Assembly (NCBI RefSeq): GCF_023824315.1
Contig: NZ_CP098732.1
Coordinates: 3,317,793 to 3,381,792, forward strand
DNA length: 64,000 nucleotides
Source of the DNA: Acinetobacter tibetensis
Lineage (GTDB): Bacteria; Pseudomonadota; Gammaproteobacteria; Pseudomonadales; Moraxellaceae
Reading direction: 5' to 3'
Under the pieces are notes generated by a model. It did no database searches, was not told the DNA's origin, and saw only the letters and a program-made list of their open reading frames with translations. A program made the position numbers and the translations under genes. Shown one piece after another: positions 1 to 8,688 of this stretch (positions are counted from its first letter, which is position 1; each line of letters starts with the position of its first letter).

Positions 1-445
1 TATGGCGAATATTCAAGATGTCGGTGGACTGATCAATTTGCTACGCCCACTCGAAGAAGATGGCATCTTGGTCTACCGTTCACGCGAACGACTGGAAACG
101 GAAATCGAACAATTTGCGGTAATTGAACGTGATGGCATGATTCTAGCCTGTGCAGCCCTGTATCCAATCCCTGCGCAAGAACATGAATTACGTAGTGCTG
201 AAATTGCCTGTGTGGCCGTGCATCCAAGCTACCGAAAATCAAATCGTGGTAGCCAAATTCTGCACTATTTGGAAGGCAAAGCCCGCAGTATGGGCATACA
301 ACAGTTGTTCGTCCTGACCACACGAACAGCGCACTGGTTTTTAGAGCATGGCTTTGAAACTGCCAATGTCGATGATTTACCCAATGCACGTCAGGCGTTG
401 TACAACTATCAGCGCAATTCATTGGTGTTTAAAAAGCGGATTTAA
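1..445 (+). CDS. argA: Amino-acid N-acetyltransferase (N-acetylglutamate synthase), C-terminal part only
   Basis: This is the last 147 residues of a protein whose start lies left of the window. They form a GNAT acetyltransferase domain, with the acetyl-CoA loop seen as VAVHPSYRKSNRGSQIL (around residues 71-87 of the fragment) and an ending GFETANVDDLPNARQALYN typical of ArgA. ArgA makes N-acetylglutamate from glutamate and acetyl-CoA, the first step of arginine synthesis. The N-terminal amino-acid-kinase-like domain, where arginine feedback inhibition acts, would be upstream. The first ATG in the window (base 3) is probably internal. The family call is confident from the C-terminal motif, but the full length cannot be checked. 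Confidence 0.85.
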   Translation, partial: MANIQDVGGLINLLRPLEEDGILVYRSRERLETEIEQFAVIERDGMILACAALYPIPAQEHELRSAEIACVAVHPSYRKSNRGSQILHYLEGKARSMGIQQLFVLTTRTAHWFLEHGFETANVDDLPNARQALYNYQRNSLVFKKRI

Positions 446-453
446 TCCGCTTT
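433..453 (+). terminator. Hairpin overlapping the argA stop codon
   Basis: AAAGCGGAT and ATCCGCTTT form a perfect 9-bp stem with a 3-base loop that contains part of the argA stop. Only a short T run follows, so termination is plausible but may be inefficient. Confidence 0.45.
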
Positions 454-884
454 GCCCATTTCAACAACGTTCACCTGAATCACAATGACTTTATCCAGCT
501 CTCAAAAGGCGAGGTAAAGTCATTCTGAGATTAACCTTTCCGCCTGAGCATTCACCTATTCATGTGCCATCGCCTTAGCAGCATTTATGCAATGCATATC
601 GTCCAGCGTACTAATTCAGGCTGAATGCTATATTCCGCTACGGCATAAACTTATACAGATAGCTTAATTACAAAATAAATCTAATATTTTCAATAAATTA
701 AATAAATACAAATTGATATTCTATTTTTCTTATAAATCAACTTTAACGCTAAGTTTTGCATTTTTTTATTTATCTTTTTTTTTCATGACCAATCCTTGTT
801 TTTTTATTTTTTCCGCAAAAGAAAGCGCTATAGCGTATCTGCTCAAGCTTATCGCAACTTAAATTACAACGGAGCACGTCGAAC
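446..884. other. Intergenic region upstream of the sulfonate operon
   Basis: No gene is visible. A perfect 10-bp inverted repeat (AATGACTTTA at 484-493, TAAAGTCATT at 515-524) encloses a 21-base loop. From about 655 to 830 the sequence is very AT-rich, as expected for the promoter of the following sulfonate operon, but no -35/-10 pair is convincing enough to place. A ribosome binding site GGAG lies at 871-874. Confidence 0.5.
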
Positions 885-1850
885 ATGAGCAAGCCATCTT
901 TTACATCAACACGTCCATGGATTCTTTTGACTGTTGTGGCTGGTAGCATGCTCATGGCGGGCTGTAGCCCCAAAAAAGTTGAGACCACCACTTTAAATAT
1001 TGGTTTTCAAAAGTACGGCATCTTACCGATTGTGAAAGCCCGCGGCACTTTAGAGCAAGCTTTGGCCGCACAAGGCGTACAGGTGAAATGGGTTGAGTTT
1101 CCAGCAGGTCCACAATTACTGGAAGGGCTAAATGTGGGTAGTGTAGTGTTGGGTGAAGCTGGTGAAGCACCGCCCATTTTTGCCCAAGCTGCCAACTCGA
1201 ATTTAGTTTACCTCGCCAATCAACCACCCGCACCACAAGCTGAAGCCCTGATTGTGCCGAAAACATCGAACCTTAAAAGCATTCAAGATTTGAAAGGTAA
1301 GCGTGTAGTGCTGAACAAAGGCTCCAACGTGCATTATTTATTGTTAAAAGTGCTTGAAGCCAATCAGCTCAAACTCTCTGATATTGAAGTGGTATACCTG
1401 CCACCTGCGGATGCTCGTGCCGCTTTTGAACGCGGTGCAGTCGATGCATGGGTCATTTGGGACCCATTCTTTGCCGCAGCCGAGCAACAGTTAGGAGCAC
1501 GCGTACTCGCTACGGGTAAAAATCTAGTCAACAACCATCAGTTTTACTTAGCAGATCGCAAATTTGCACAACAACATCCTGACCTTTTAAAAACAGTGGT
1601 GAATGAATTAAATCAGACCACCACGTGGGTCTCACAGCATCAACAACAGGCTGCTCAGTTGCTACAACAACCGACTGGCTTGCCTATTGAAGTCTTAAAC
1701 CGTTCGATTTCTCGCATGGGATTTGGAGTTCAACCCATTTCTGAACAAGTGGCCAAACAACAGCAATTTGTCGCAGATGCTTTTTATCAACAAAAGCTGA
1801 TTCCGAACAAAATTGACATTCAAACTGCGCTGTTAAAAGCGACACCATAA
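885..1850 (+). CDS. ssuA: Aliphatic sulfonate ABC transporter, substrate-binding lipoprotein (first copy)
   Basis: 321 residues. A signal peptide ends in the lipobox LMAGC, so the protein should be a lipoprotein facing the periplasm. The body is an SsuA/NMT1-type periplasmic binding fold: IGFQKYGILPIVKARG, then EFPAGPQLLEGLNVGSV, and VVYLPPADARAAFERGAVD, which are hallmarks of sulfonate- and taurine-binding proteins. It captures organosulfonates for the SsuBC importer. It is followed after 18 bases by a second SsuA-like gene and then ssuD, ssuC and ssuB, all on the same strand, so it opens an operon. The exact ligand cannot be read from the sequence; nitrate or taurine binding is less likely given the linked ssuD. 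Confidence 0.85.
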   Translation: MSKPSFTSTRPWILLTVVAGSMLMAGCSPKKVETTTLNIGFQKYGILPIVKARGTLEQALAAQGVQVKWVEFPAGPQLLEGLNVGSVVLGEAGEAPPIFAQAANSNLVYLANQPPAPQAEALIVPKTSNLKSIQDLKGKRVVLNKGSNVHYLLLKVLEANQLKLSDIEVVYLPPADARAAFERGAVDAWVIWDPFFAAAEQQLGARVLATGKNLVNNHQFYLADRKFAQQHPDLLKTVVNELNQTTTWVSQHQQQAAQLLQQPTGLPIEVLNRSISRMGFGVQPISEQVAKQQQFVADAFYQQKLIPNKIDIQTALLKATP

Positions 1851-1868
1851 TCATGAGGAACAGCAAAA

Positions 1869-2864
1869 ATGAACGCCCTTAAAACAATAACTTTCGTTGG
1901 CATTACTGCACTGAGCCTTGCGCTGAGTGCTTGCCAAAAATCTGAATCGAGTCAGACCCAAGCTGCCACCCCAAATAAAGCTGAATCGGTAGATACGCTT
2001 TCTATTGGCTACCAAAAATCTTCCCTAAATTTGTTGGTGGCACGTCAGCAAAAGTTGTTTGAACAGGAATTTCCTCACGCCAAAATTGAATGGAAAGAGT
2101 TCCCTGCGGGTCCACAAATGTTAGAAGCTCTAGCGGTAGGTGCTGTTGATTTTGGTGCCGTCGGCAATACTCCTCCCATTTTTGCTCAAGCAGCAGGTAA
2201 AGACTTAAGTTATGTCGGTTATGAGCTAGTGCCTGCCAACTCTCAGGCATTACTGATTCCCAAAAGTAGCGGCATTCAGTCCATTCAAGAGCTAAAAGGC
2301 AAACGCATTGCGGTACAGAAAGGTTCAAGTGCGCATGAGTTACTCGCCAAAATTTTGCAAAAAGCTGGCTTAAGTTGGCAGGACATTCAACCGATTTGGT
2401 TACCCCCTGCCGATGCACGCGCCGCTTTTGACAAACAGTCGATTGATGCTTGGGCCATTTGGGAACCCTACCTCAGTGCGGCGGAGCAAGATACACATGC
2501 CAAAGTGCTGATTGATGGGACTGCCTTCCCCAAAACCTACTCTTTCTATATTGGGAACCCAAAATTCATCGCAGCACATCCTCAAGCGACTTCACAGTTT
2601 TTACATGGCTTGAATCAGGCCGATCAATGGGTATTAAAAAATCAGCCGCAAGCCTTAACCGTCTATACCCAAAGTACGGGTTTACAGACTTCGATTGCCC
2701 AACGCGTGATTGATAAACGCCTGAAACCATCGCCGATTCATACCTTAACCCCTGAAGTGGTACAAGCGCAGCAACAAATCGCAGATCTGTTCCAACAGGT
2801 TCAATTGATTCCGAAAAGCATTCAAGTTCAAACCACCATTTGGGCAGCACCGAAAACTCACTAA
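1869..2864 (+). CDS. ssuA: Aliphatic sulfonate ABC transporter, substrate-binding lipoprotein (second copy)
   Basis: 331 residues with a lipobox (LALSAC) after a short signal peptide, then SIGYQKSSLNLLVARQQ, EFPAGPQMLEALAVGAVDFG and IWLPPADARAAFDKQSID. These align position for position with the preceding gene, so the two are tandem paralogues. GAGGA at 1854-1858 gives a ribosome binding site. This copy is slightly longer, with a Ser/Gln/Thr-rich linker after the lipid cysteine. The pair may widen the range of sulfonates delivered to one SsuBC importer. Both copies look intact. Confidence 0.85.
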   Translation: MNALKTITFVGITALSLALSACQKSESSQTQAATPNKAESVDTLSIGYQKSSLNLLVARQQKLFEQEFPHAKIEWKEFPAGPQMLEALAVGAVDFGAVGNTPPIFAQAAGKDLSYVGYELVPANSQALLIPKSSGIQSIQELKGKRIAVQKGSSAHELLAKILQKAGLSWQDIQPIWLPPADARAAFDKQSIDAWAIWEPYLSAAEQDTHAKVLIDGTAFPKTYSFYIGNPKFIAAHPQATSQFLHGLNQADQWVLKNQPQALTVYTQSTGLQTSIAQRVIDKRLKPSPIHTLTPEVVQAQQQIADLFQQVQLIPKSIQVQTTIWAAPKTH

Positions 2865-2891
2865 TCTGTAGAAATTGTAAGGATATTGATA

Positions 2892-4067
2892 ATGAAAATT
2901 TTCTGGTTTATTCCCACCCATGGTGACAGTCGTTATTTAGGAACCAGCAAAGGTGCGCGCCAAGTCGATCATGCTTATATGAAGCAAATTGCAGTTGCAG
3001 TGGACAATTTAGGCTATGAAGGTGTGCTGATCCCAACGGGACGTTCATGTGAAGATCCATGGATTACGGCTGCCAGTTTGATTGATGCAACCAAAAATCT
3101 GAAGTTTCTCGTGGCATTACGCCCAGGAGTGACTACACCTGCATTAGCTGCGCGTATGGCTGCCACGTTTGACCGTTTATCCAATGGACGTGTCTTGTTA
3201 AATCTGGTGACGGGTGGTGACGAACAAGAGCTTAAAGGTGATGGCATTTATGAAGACCATGCCACCCGTTATGAAACTGCCAGTGAATACACCAAAATCT
3301 GGCGTGAGATTCTGACCCGTTCACACACAGGCGAATCTTTCAGTTTTCATGGAGAACACTTAAAAGTTGATGATGCCAAACTACTTTACCCGCCAGTGCA
3401 ACAGCCCTACCCACCTTTATGGTTTGGTGGTTCTTCAGAAGCAGCGGTTGAACTAGCAACCGAACAGGTTGATACCTATTTAACTTGGGGTGAACCACCC
3501 GCAGCAGTCAAAGAAAAACTTGAAAATGTCCGCGCGAAAGCCGCAGCAAAAGGACGCCAACTTAACTACGGTATTCGTCTGCACGTCATTGTGCGTGAAA
3601 CCAACGAAGAAGCCTGGAAAGCGGCCGATGAGCTGATTCAGTATGTCGATGATGCGACCATTGCTGCGGCACAACAAAAATTCAAGCAAATGGACTCTGT
3701 GGGACAGCGTCGTATGGCTGAACTGCATAATGGTGATCGCAGCAAACTTGAAGTGTCACCAAACTTATGGGCAGGGGTTGGACTGGTACGTGGCGGAGCG
3801 GGTACAGCTTTGGTAGGTGACCCGCAGACTGTGGCGGATCGAATTCAGGAATATGCCGATTTGGGCATCAGCACCTTTATTTTTTCTGGCTATCCGCACT
3901 TGGAAGAATCGATTCGCTTTGCCGAACTGGTGTTCCCTTTATTGCCTTTAGAAACACGAAAAAAATTGACGCAACCAAACTTGACTGGCCCCTTCGGAGA
4001 AATTGTGGCCAACAATTATGTGCCAAATCAGACCTCGGTTTCGCGTCCAATTAAGGAGCCTGCCTAA
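2892..4067 (+). CDS. ssuD: FMNH2-dependent alkanesulfonate monooxygenase
   Basis: 391 residues in the bacterial luciferase-like fold. It uses FMNH2 and oxygen to split alkanesulfonates into an aldehyde and sulfite, supplying sulfur when sulfate is scarce. Seen directly: the start [18 protein letters not shown], the segment [21 protein letters not shown] and [12 protein letters not shown], all characteristic of SsuD. The ATG at 2892 is chosen over an upstream TTG because AAGGA at 2879-2883 is properly spaced from it. The stop overlaps the ssuC start (TAATG). No FMN reductase gene (ssuE) is linked, so reduced flavin must come from elsewhere. Confidence 0.93.
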   Translation: MKIFWFIPTHGDSRYLGTSKGARQVDHAYMKQIAVAVDNLGYEGVLIPTGRSCEDPWITAASLIDATKNLKFLVALRPGVTTPALAARMAATFDRLSNGRVLLNLVTGGDEQELKGDGIYEDHATRYETASEYTKIWREILTRSHTGESFSFHGEHLKVDDAKLLYPPVQQPYPPLWFGGSSEAAVELATEQVDTYLTWGEPPAAVKEKLENVRAKAAAKGRQLNYGIRLHVIVRETNEEAWKAADELIQYVDDATIAAAQQKFKQMDSVGQRRMAELHNGDRSKLEVSPNLWAGVGLVRGGAGTALVGDPQTVADRIQEYADLGISTFIFSGYPHLEESIRFAELVFPLLPLETRKKLTQPNLTGPFGEIVANNYVPNQTSVSRPIKEPA

Positions 4068-4882
4068 TGTCCAAAAGTACTGCGGCTGAAACTTTCCCAA
4101 AACGGAAAGTTTCACGTGGAACAAACTTTGGGCAGCGTTTGCTGCCTTGGTTGTTCCCTTTTTTACTGATTCTGATCTGGCAAATTGCATCTAGTACAGG
4201 TTTGCTACAGAGTCGCATTTTACCTGCACCGACTGCGGTCATTAGTGCCTTCTGGCATTTACTCATCAGTGGTGAACTTTGGCATCATGTCAAAGTCAGC
4301 GCAGGACGTGCCTTATTAGGACTGGCTATCGGTGGTGGCTTCGGGTTGCTGTTAGGATTACTCAATGGCTCGTCTAAAACGGCCTCGACCCTACTCGACA
4401 CCACCTTGCAGATGATCCGCAATATTCCTGCCCTCGCCTTGATTCCGTTGGTGATTCTCTGGTTTGGCATAGATGAAACTGCAAAACTGTTTTTGGTGGC
4501 AGTTGGGGTATTTTTCCCAATTTATATCAATACCTACCACGGCATTCGTTCGGTCGATCCTCAACTGATTGAAATGGGCAAAAGCTACGGTCTCAGCCGA
4601 TGGGAACTGTATAAAAATATTATTTTACCTGGGGCGATGCCCTCCATTTTGGTCGGCTTACGTTTTGCCCTTGGCTTGGTTTGGGTCTTACTCATTGTTG
4701 CGGAAACCATTTCTGCCCAAGCGGGCATTGGCTATATGACCATGAATGCACGTGAATTTTTACAGACCGATGTGGTACTGGTTGGCATCTTACTCTATGC
4801 CCTATTAGGTAAACTGGCAGATGTGCTAGCGGTCAGCTTAGAAAAATATTTATTGCGCTGGCACCCGGGCTATCAAAAATAA
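4067..4882 (+). CDS. ssuC: Aliphatic sulfonate ABC transporter permease
   Basis: 271 residues with about six membrane helices and the binding-protein-dependent permease EAA loop ([26 protein letters not shown]). It forms the inner-membrane channel for sulfonates together with SsuB. The start overlaps the ssuD stop by one base, implying coupled translation. The first 25 residues are hydrophilic and the DNA coding for KVSRGTN (residues 14-20) contains a parS-like palindrome, described separately. Confidence 0.92.
   Translation: MSKSTAAETFPKRKVSRGTNFGQRLLPWLFPFLLILIWQIASSTGLLQSRILPAPTAVISAFWHLLISGELWHHVKVSAGRALLGLAIGGGFGLLLGLLNGSSKTASTLLDTTLQMIRNIPALALIPLVILWFGIDETAKLFLVAVGVFFPIYINTYHGIRSVDPQLIEMGKSYGLSRWELYKNIILPGAMPSILVGLRFALGLVWVLLIVAETISAQAGIGYMTMNAREFLQTDVVLVGILLYALLGKLADVLAVSLEKYLLRWHPGYQK
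4108..4123. other. parS-like ParB-binding palindrome inside ssuC
   Basis: AGTTTCACGTGGAACA holds the 14-bp near-palindrome GTTTCACGTGGAAC, which matches the widely conserved chromosomal parS site (consensus TGTTNCACGTGNAACA) except at the first outer base. The same 14 bp recurs at 56604-56617. parS is where ParB loads to organise and segregate the origin region. Being in coding sequence does not argue against it, as many parS sites lie in genes. Confidence 0.75.
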
Positions 4883-4892
4883 GGAGCCGAAC

Positions 4893-5699
4893 ATGACAGA
4901 TCTCAGTATTGGCCAGCATGTTGCTGAACAGATTCAACACCCACAATCACCACAGGCAGATATCCAACCGAAAGCCGTAATTGGTGCAGAAATTCTGATT
5001 GAACAACTCTATAAGTTTTATGGTGATGTCAAAGTTCTTGAAGATTTAGATCTCCATATTCAACCTGGAGAATTTCTTGCCATTGTCGGGCGTAGTGGTT
5101 GTGGCAAAAGTACCTTATTAAGACTGATTGCTGACTTAGAACAACCAAGCTACGGTGAAATTAAATTCAAGTCCGCTCGCCATTTGCGTGAAGGCATTAC
5201 CAGTGACGATATTCGGGTTATGTTTCAAGATCCACGTCTGCTGCCTTGGCGCAGTATTGAACAGAATGTACAGCTTGGACTCAACAAAGACGCGCATGCA
5301 CATGCCACTGCATTATTAGAAAAAGTCGGTTTAAAAGAAAAAGCGCCTCTTTGGCCTACGCAACTTTCAGGCGGACAGCGCCAACGCACCGCACTCGCAC
5401 GTGCATTGTCTCATCAACCCCGCGTGTTGTTATTAGATGAACCGCTTGGTGCTCTCGATGCCTTAACTCGATTAGAAATGCAGAATCTGATTGAAAAGCT
5501 ATGGCGAGAACAAGGCTTTACCGCCGTTTTAGTGACCCATGATGTCAGTGAGGCAGTACAACTGGCCGACCGCATTATTCTACTCGACAAAGGCCATATT
5601 GCCCGTCAGTTTCAGGTAGGCCTACCACGCCCGCGTGAAAAAAATCTGCATTTCGCTGAACTTGAACAGCAAGTCTTGAATGCCGTTCTCTCCACTTAA
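4893..5699 (+). CDS. ssuB: Aliphatic sulfonate ABC transporter ATP-binding protein
   Basis: 268 residues. Walker [10 protein letters not shown] (about 66-74), signature LSGGQRQR, Walker [13 protein letters not shown], and the H-loop VTHDVSEA are all present. It powers sulfonate import with SsuC. A 35-residue N-terminal extension precedes the ABC domain. The gene begins 10 bases after ssuC with the ribosome site AAGGAG in the gap, and it is the last gene of the operon. Confidence 0.92.
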   Translation: MTDLSIGQHVAEQIQHPQSPQADIQPKAVIGAEILIEQLYKFYGDVKVLEDLDLHIQPGEFLAIVGRSGCGKSTLLRLIADLEQPSYGEIKFKSARHLREGITSDDIRVMFQDPRLLPWRSIEQNVQLGLNKDAHAHATALLEKVGLKEKAPLWPTQLSGGQRQRTALARALSHQPRVLLLDEPLGALDALTRLEMQNLIEKLWREQGFTAVLVTHDVSEAVQLADRIILLDKGHIARQFQVGLPRPREKNLHFAELEQQVLNAVLST

Positions 5700-5704
5700 A
5701 TGAT

Positions 5705-5744
5705 ATTTTTGCGCTAAGCTTAAACCCAAGCTTGGCGCAAAAAT
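5705..5744 (+). terminator. Long hairpin after ssuB
   Basis: ATTTTTGCGC-T-AAGCTT pairs with AAGCTT-G-GCGCAAAAAT around a 6-base loop. The stem is strong and ends the sulfonate operon. No T run follows on the plus strand, so it may act as an RNA 3' end stabiliser as much as a terminator. Confidence 0.5.
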
Positions 5745-5914
5745 GCTAAGTGAAAAGGGATCAATCGCATTCGCAGCACTGTCATCAAACTGTAATATTT
5801 GAAATAAAAAATGACCCAAATTGATGCATTTTCCCGCTCCGCTATCCTTTTGATTTTTTTAATGGAATGAATGTGAAATCGCGCACTGTTTTTTATCCGT
5901 AAAATACAGGATTT

Positions 5915-5957
5915 CATCAAATTACCTGATTTGTTGATGCACAAATCTGATGATTTG
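5915..5957. promoter_or_regulatory. Two inverted repeats in front of the TetR gene
   Basis: CATCAA (5915-5920) and TTGATG (5934-5939) form one inverted repeat; CAAATC (5942-5947) and GATTTG (5952-5957) form a second, 41 bases before the ATG. TetR-family proteins commonly bind such palindromes in their own promoters, so these are candidate autoregulatory operators. Confidence 0.4.
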
Positions 5958-5997
5958 CCGTACAATTTGAGCTTCCCTGAATTTTTTAAAGCTACGA

Positions 5998-6621
5998 ATG
6001 GAACAAAAAAAGAGTACTCAAAAGCGCCATCAATTGCTGAATGCCGCACTTGATGTTTTTTCCTTATATGGATTTAACGGGGCTAGTTTAGATGAAATTG
6101 CTCAACTTGCAGAAATGCATAAGTCGAACATTTTTTACTACTATGAAAATAAAGAAGCACTGTATGTTGAAGTGCTAACCACCGTTTTACAAAAATGGTT
6201 AGCACCTCTGCAAATGCTCGAATCAGAGCTTGAGCCGACAGAAGCCATTACCAATTACTTAATGCAAAAAATTGAGCTGTCGCGCACTCAGCCCAAAGCA
6301 TCACGTTTGTTTGCCTTAGAAATTATCCAAGGTGCACCGCATATCTTAGAAATTCTCAAAGGACCGCTTAAGAAACTGGTCAAGCGTAAAGCCAAAGTCA
6401 TTAGCATGTGGCAAGAACAAGGTAAAATTTCAGCAGATATCGATCCTGAATTGCTCATTCTCAATATCTGGGCTGTGACGCAAAACTACGCCGACTTTGC
6501 GACTCAAATGGAAATGGTAACAGGTAAAACCTTGCGCAACCGCAGTATGCAACAACGTGTGATTCAACATACCGTCCATATGATGCTATACGGCATTCTA
6601 CCGCGTGAGCAACACAACTAA
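5998..6621 (+). CDS. TetR-family regulator, RutR-like
   Basis: 207 residues. The N-terminal helix-turn-helix (residues about 8-55) is seen in LNAALDVFSLYGFNGASLDEIAQLAEMHKSNIFYYYENKEAL. The C-terminal part (ALEIIQGAPHILEILKGPLKKLV and LNIWAVTQNYADFATQ) resembles the RutR group, which responds to pyrimidines or purines in Enterobacteria. No rut genes are nearby, so the ligand and targets are unknown. The neighbouring gene on the other strand encodes a nucleosidase, which makes a purine-related role possible but unproved. Confidence 0.75.
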   Translation: MEQKKSTQKRHQLLNAALDVFSLYGFNGASLDEIAQLAEMHKSNIFYYYENKEALYVEVLTTVLQKWLAPLQMLESELEPTEAITNYLMQKIELSRTQPKASRLFALEIIQGAPHILEILKGPLKKLVKRKAKVISMWQEQGKISADIDPELLILNIWAVTQNYADFATQMEMVTGKTLRNRSMQQRVIQHTVHMMLYGILPREQHN

Positions 6622-6643
6622 GCCCTATATTGATTTTGGCATA

Positions 6644-6665
6644 CGACCATAGACGCCTATGGTCG
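6644..6665. terminator. Hairpin between convergent genes
   Basis: CGACCATAG and CTATGGTCG form a perfect 9-bp stem with loop ACGC between the convergent TetR gene and nucleosidase gene. No T tract follows on either strand. Confidence 0.4.
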
Positions 6666-6674
6666 CCGAGCCAA

Positions 6675-7244
6675 TTAAGCCGAAATAGACTGATATAACG
6701 ACAATAACTTTTTCGCCCCGAGCATTAAATTATCTTCCCAATCAAGATGCGCACTATCGTCTGCACCATCAGTAATATATTTGACTGAAATTAAACGTAC
6801 CCCCAGTTTTTTACACACTTTGGCCATGGCATAGCCTTCCATATCAACCAAATGACATGGGACTTTCGGTTGACCTGTCTCAAAGCTATCCCCTGTTCCA
6901 CACACACCCTTCGGCAAATGGGCAAAATAAGGTTCTAGATCAATCGCCGCAGGATGGTCATGATCCATAGGCGTTACCCCCACGGCAAAACCGAGCGGTG
7001 AAACATCCATATCGCGCTGTACAAAGCTGGTTACTTCAACCAATGCATGACGGTCAAAGTGCGAACTGCCTGCACTACCAAGGTTTAATAAAGTTTTGCA
7101 GCCTGTCGCCTGAATCACTTCAAAGGCTTTAAATGCCGCATTAACCTTGCCAATGCCACTGTAATGCACATCAATCTGTGCTTGCTCAAATAAACCTTTC
7201 GACTCATTTGGTAAAGCCATAATCAGCGCCAAAGAAGATTTCAT
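6675..7244 (-). CDS. Small nucleoside phosphorylase/nucleosidase-family protein (MTA/SAH nucleosidase-like)
   Basis: 189 residues from the ATG at 7244. An upstream alternative start at 7313 would add 23 residues but has no better ribosome site. SSLALIMALPNES at the N-terminus, LLNLGSAG, and VDMEGYAMAKVCKKLGV followed by ITDGADD match the nucleoside phosphorylase-I fold, where Met-Glu of the MEG motif binds the ribose and the late Asp protonates the purine. It is about 40 residues shorter than classic MtnN (about 230), lacking part of the middle region. It probably hydrolyses a purine nucleoside such as methylthioadenosine; the exact substrate is inferred only. Confidence 0.65.
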   Translation of the reverse strand: MKSSLALIMALPNESKGLFEQAQIDVHYSGIGKVNAAFKAFEVIQATGCKTLLNLGSAGSSHFDRHALVEVTSFVQRDMDVSPLGFAVGVTPMDHDHPAAIDLEPYFAHLPKGVCGTGDSFETGQPKVPCHLVDMEGYAMAKVCKKLGVRLISVKYITDGADDSAHLDWEDNLMLGAKKLLSLYQSISA

Positions 7245-7348
7245 TGCACTACTCAAAATCAGAATTGTGCTATTAAAAATCAAAACCACCCTGTGTGCAA
7301 ATTCTCCCGTCATCTACATCTCAATTTTTTGTCCCCAGCTAGATGCGG

Positions 7349-8479
7349 TTATTTTTGTTGCAGATACAGATTTAAACACGGTGAGAAGAAAAGCCGCCCT
7401 GCATAAAACCCAGCCATGGTTTTGCTCATGACCACTCCCCATAACAGCATCAACAAGATTGCCAAGCCATAGCCTATATTCAGTAACCAATAAAGCTGCA
7501 ATTGCTGGGCAAGTTGTAAAGTGGCCAAACTAAATACGCCTAAGGGAAAAGTCATGCCCCACCAACCTAAATTAAAAATCAAATGTGAACCTGCATGTTT
7601 CAGGGTAATCATGATCGCTATTCCTAACCACCACACCCCAAAACCAAGCAGCAACAAACTGCTCAAAACCCCTGCCTGATGGAGAAACTCACCCAGTCCT
7701 GTAAAATGTGTTGCATGTAGTAAGCGTGTAGCTTGCTGACCCAAAAGTAACAACGCCAATGCTCCTGTGCCAATCGGCCCGACCGCCAACCAGCCTGTCA
7801 TGGCCAATTCCTGACTGGGCAATTGATGCAAGGCCAAACGCAAAAATAAAATGCCCAAAATCAGCATGGCAGGAAAAACTGAAATGCCCCACAAAATATA
7901 GCTGCCAAATAAAATACCCACGGCATGAGGACTGACTGGCAAATGCTGTAACAACACTGCACCCGAAGCTGCCGCCACTTCACAGGCAACTATCGGAAGT
8001 AACCAGACTGCGGTCATCTGTTGTAATTGATGGCGCTGACAACTGAACATACAAAATGGCACCACAAACGCCACCATCACGGCCATCAATACGTCGAGAT
8101 ACCACAACCATTCAGCAACACCTATTATGGCTGCACCATACAGTACTACCCCATATTTCAAAGCGCCATTAATCAGCGTCGCCAATACCATTGGAATGGT
8201 GCCTAAAAATAAACTCATACTGGGATGAGCAAAAATCTGTTTGGCTTCCTGTGGGTACAGCAGCCAACGCAAACCATACAAACTGCTAAATAAGATAAAA
8301 AGCAGCCCATTGAACACCCACAATCCCGCACCCAATTGCCAAAAAATAGGATGCACAAGACTAAACTCCGCCAATACAATCGACAAAATGCCAGTCCCCA
8401 TACAAACGGTAAACCAGTTCGGTGTAAACTGACGGATCACATCATGCCATTGTGGCAACTGATGAAAGGGTTTGTTCAT
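7349..8479 (-). CDS. TDT-family transporter (tellurite-resistance/dicarboxylate transporter type)
   Basis: 376 residues with about ten predicted membrane helices. The start RQFTPNWFTVCMGTGILSIVLAEF is the characteristic first helix of the TDT family, which includes TehA, yeast Mae1 and plant SLAC1 anion channels. The substrate may be a C4-dicarboxylate, sulfite or another anion. Sulfite export would fit the nearby sulfonate operon, but the sequence does not prove it. The nucleosidase gene follows on the same strand after about 105 bases. Confidence 0.75.
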   Translation of the reverse strand: MNKPFHQLPQWHDVIRQFTPNWFTVCMGTGILSIVLAEFSLVHPIFWQLGAGLWVFNGLLFILFSSLYGLRWLLYPQEAKQIFAHPSMSLFLGTIPMVLATLINGALKYGVVLYGAAIIGVAEWLWYLDVLMAVMVAFVVPFCMFSCQRHQLQQMTAVWLLPIVACEVAAASGAVLLQHLPVSPHAVGILFGSYILWGISVFPAMLILGILFLRLALHQLPSQELAMTGWLAVGPIGTGALALLLLGQQATRLLHATHFTGLGEFLHQAGVLSSLLLLGFGVWWLGIAIMITLKHAGSHLIFNLGWWGMTFPLGVFSLATLQLAQQLQLYWLLNIGYGLAILLMLLWGVVMSKTMAGFYAGRLFFSPCLNLYLQQK

Positions 8480-8688
8480 GTGGCTTCAACCCAAATTAAG
8501 AAGTTATGTTGATATTACAACCCATTTTAAATAAGAAAAATTGATTATTGTTTATTTTTAAAATCAGCTTTTCTAATATTGACGCAGTAGATCAATAAAT
8601 TTTTCTGGGTAAAAACACAACAACAAGACGAATGCTCAAGAATATGGCAATATATAAGCCTGATTATTTTTCATTTATTGATTAGCCC

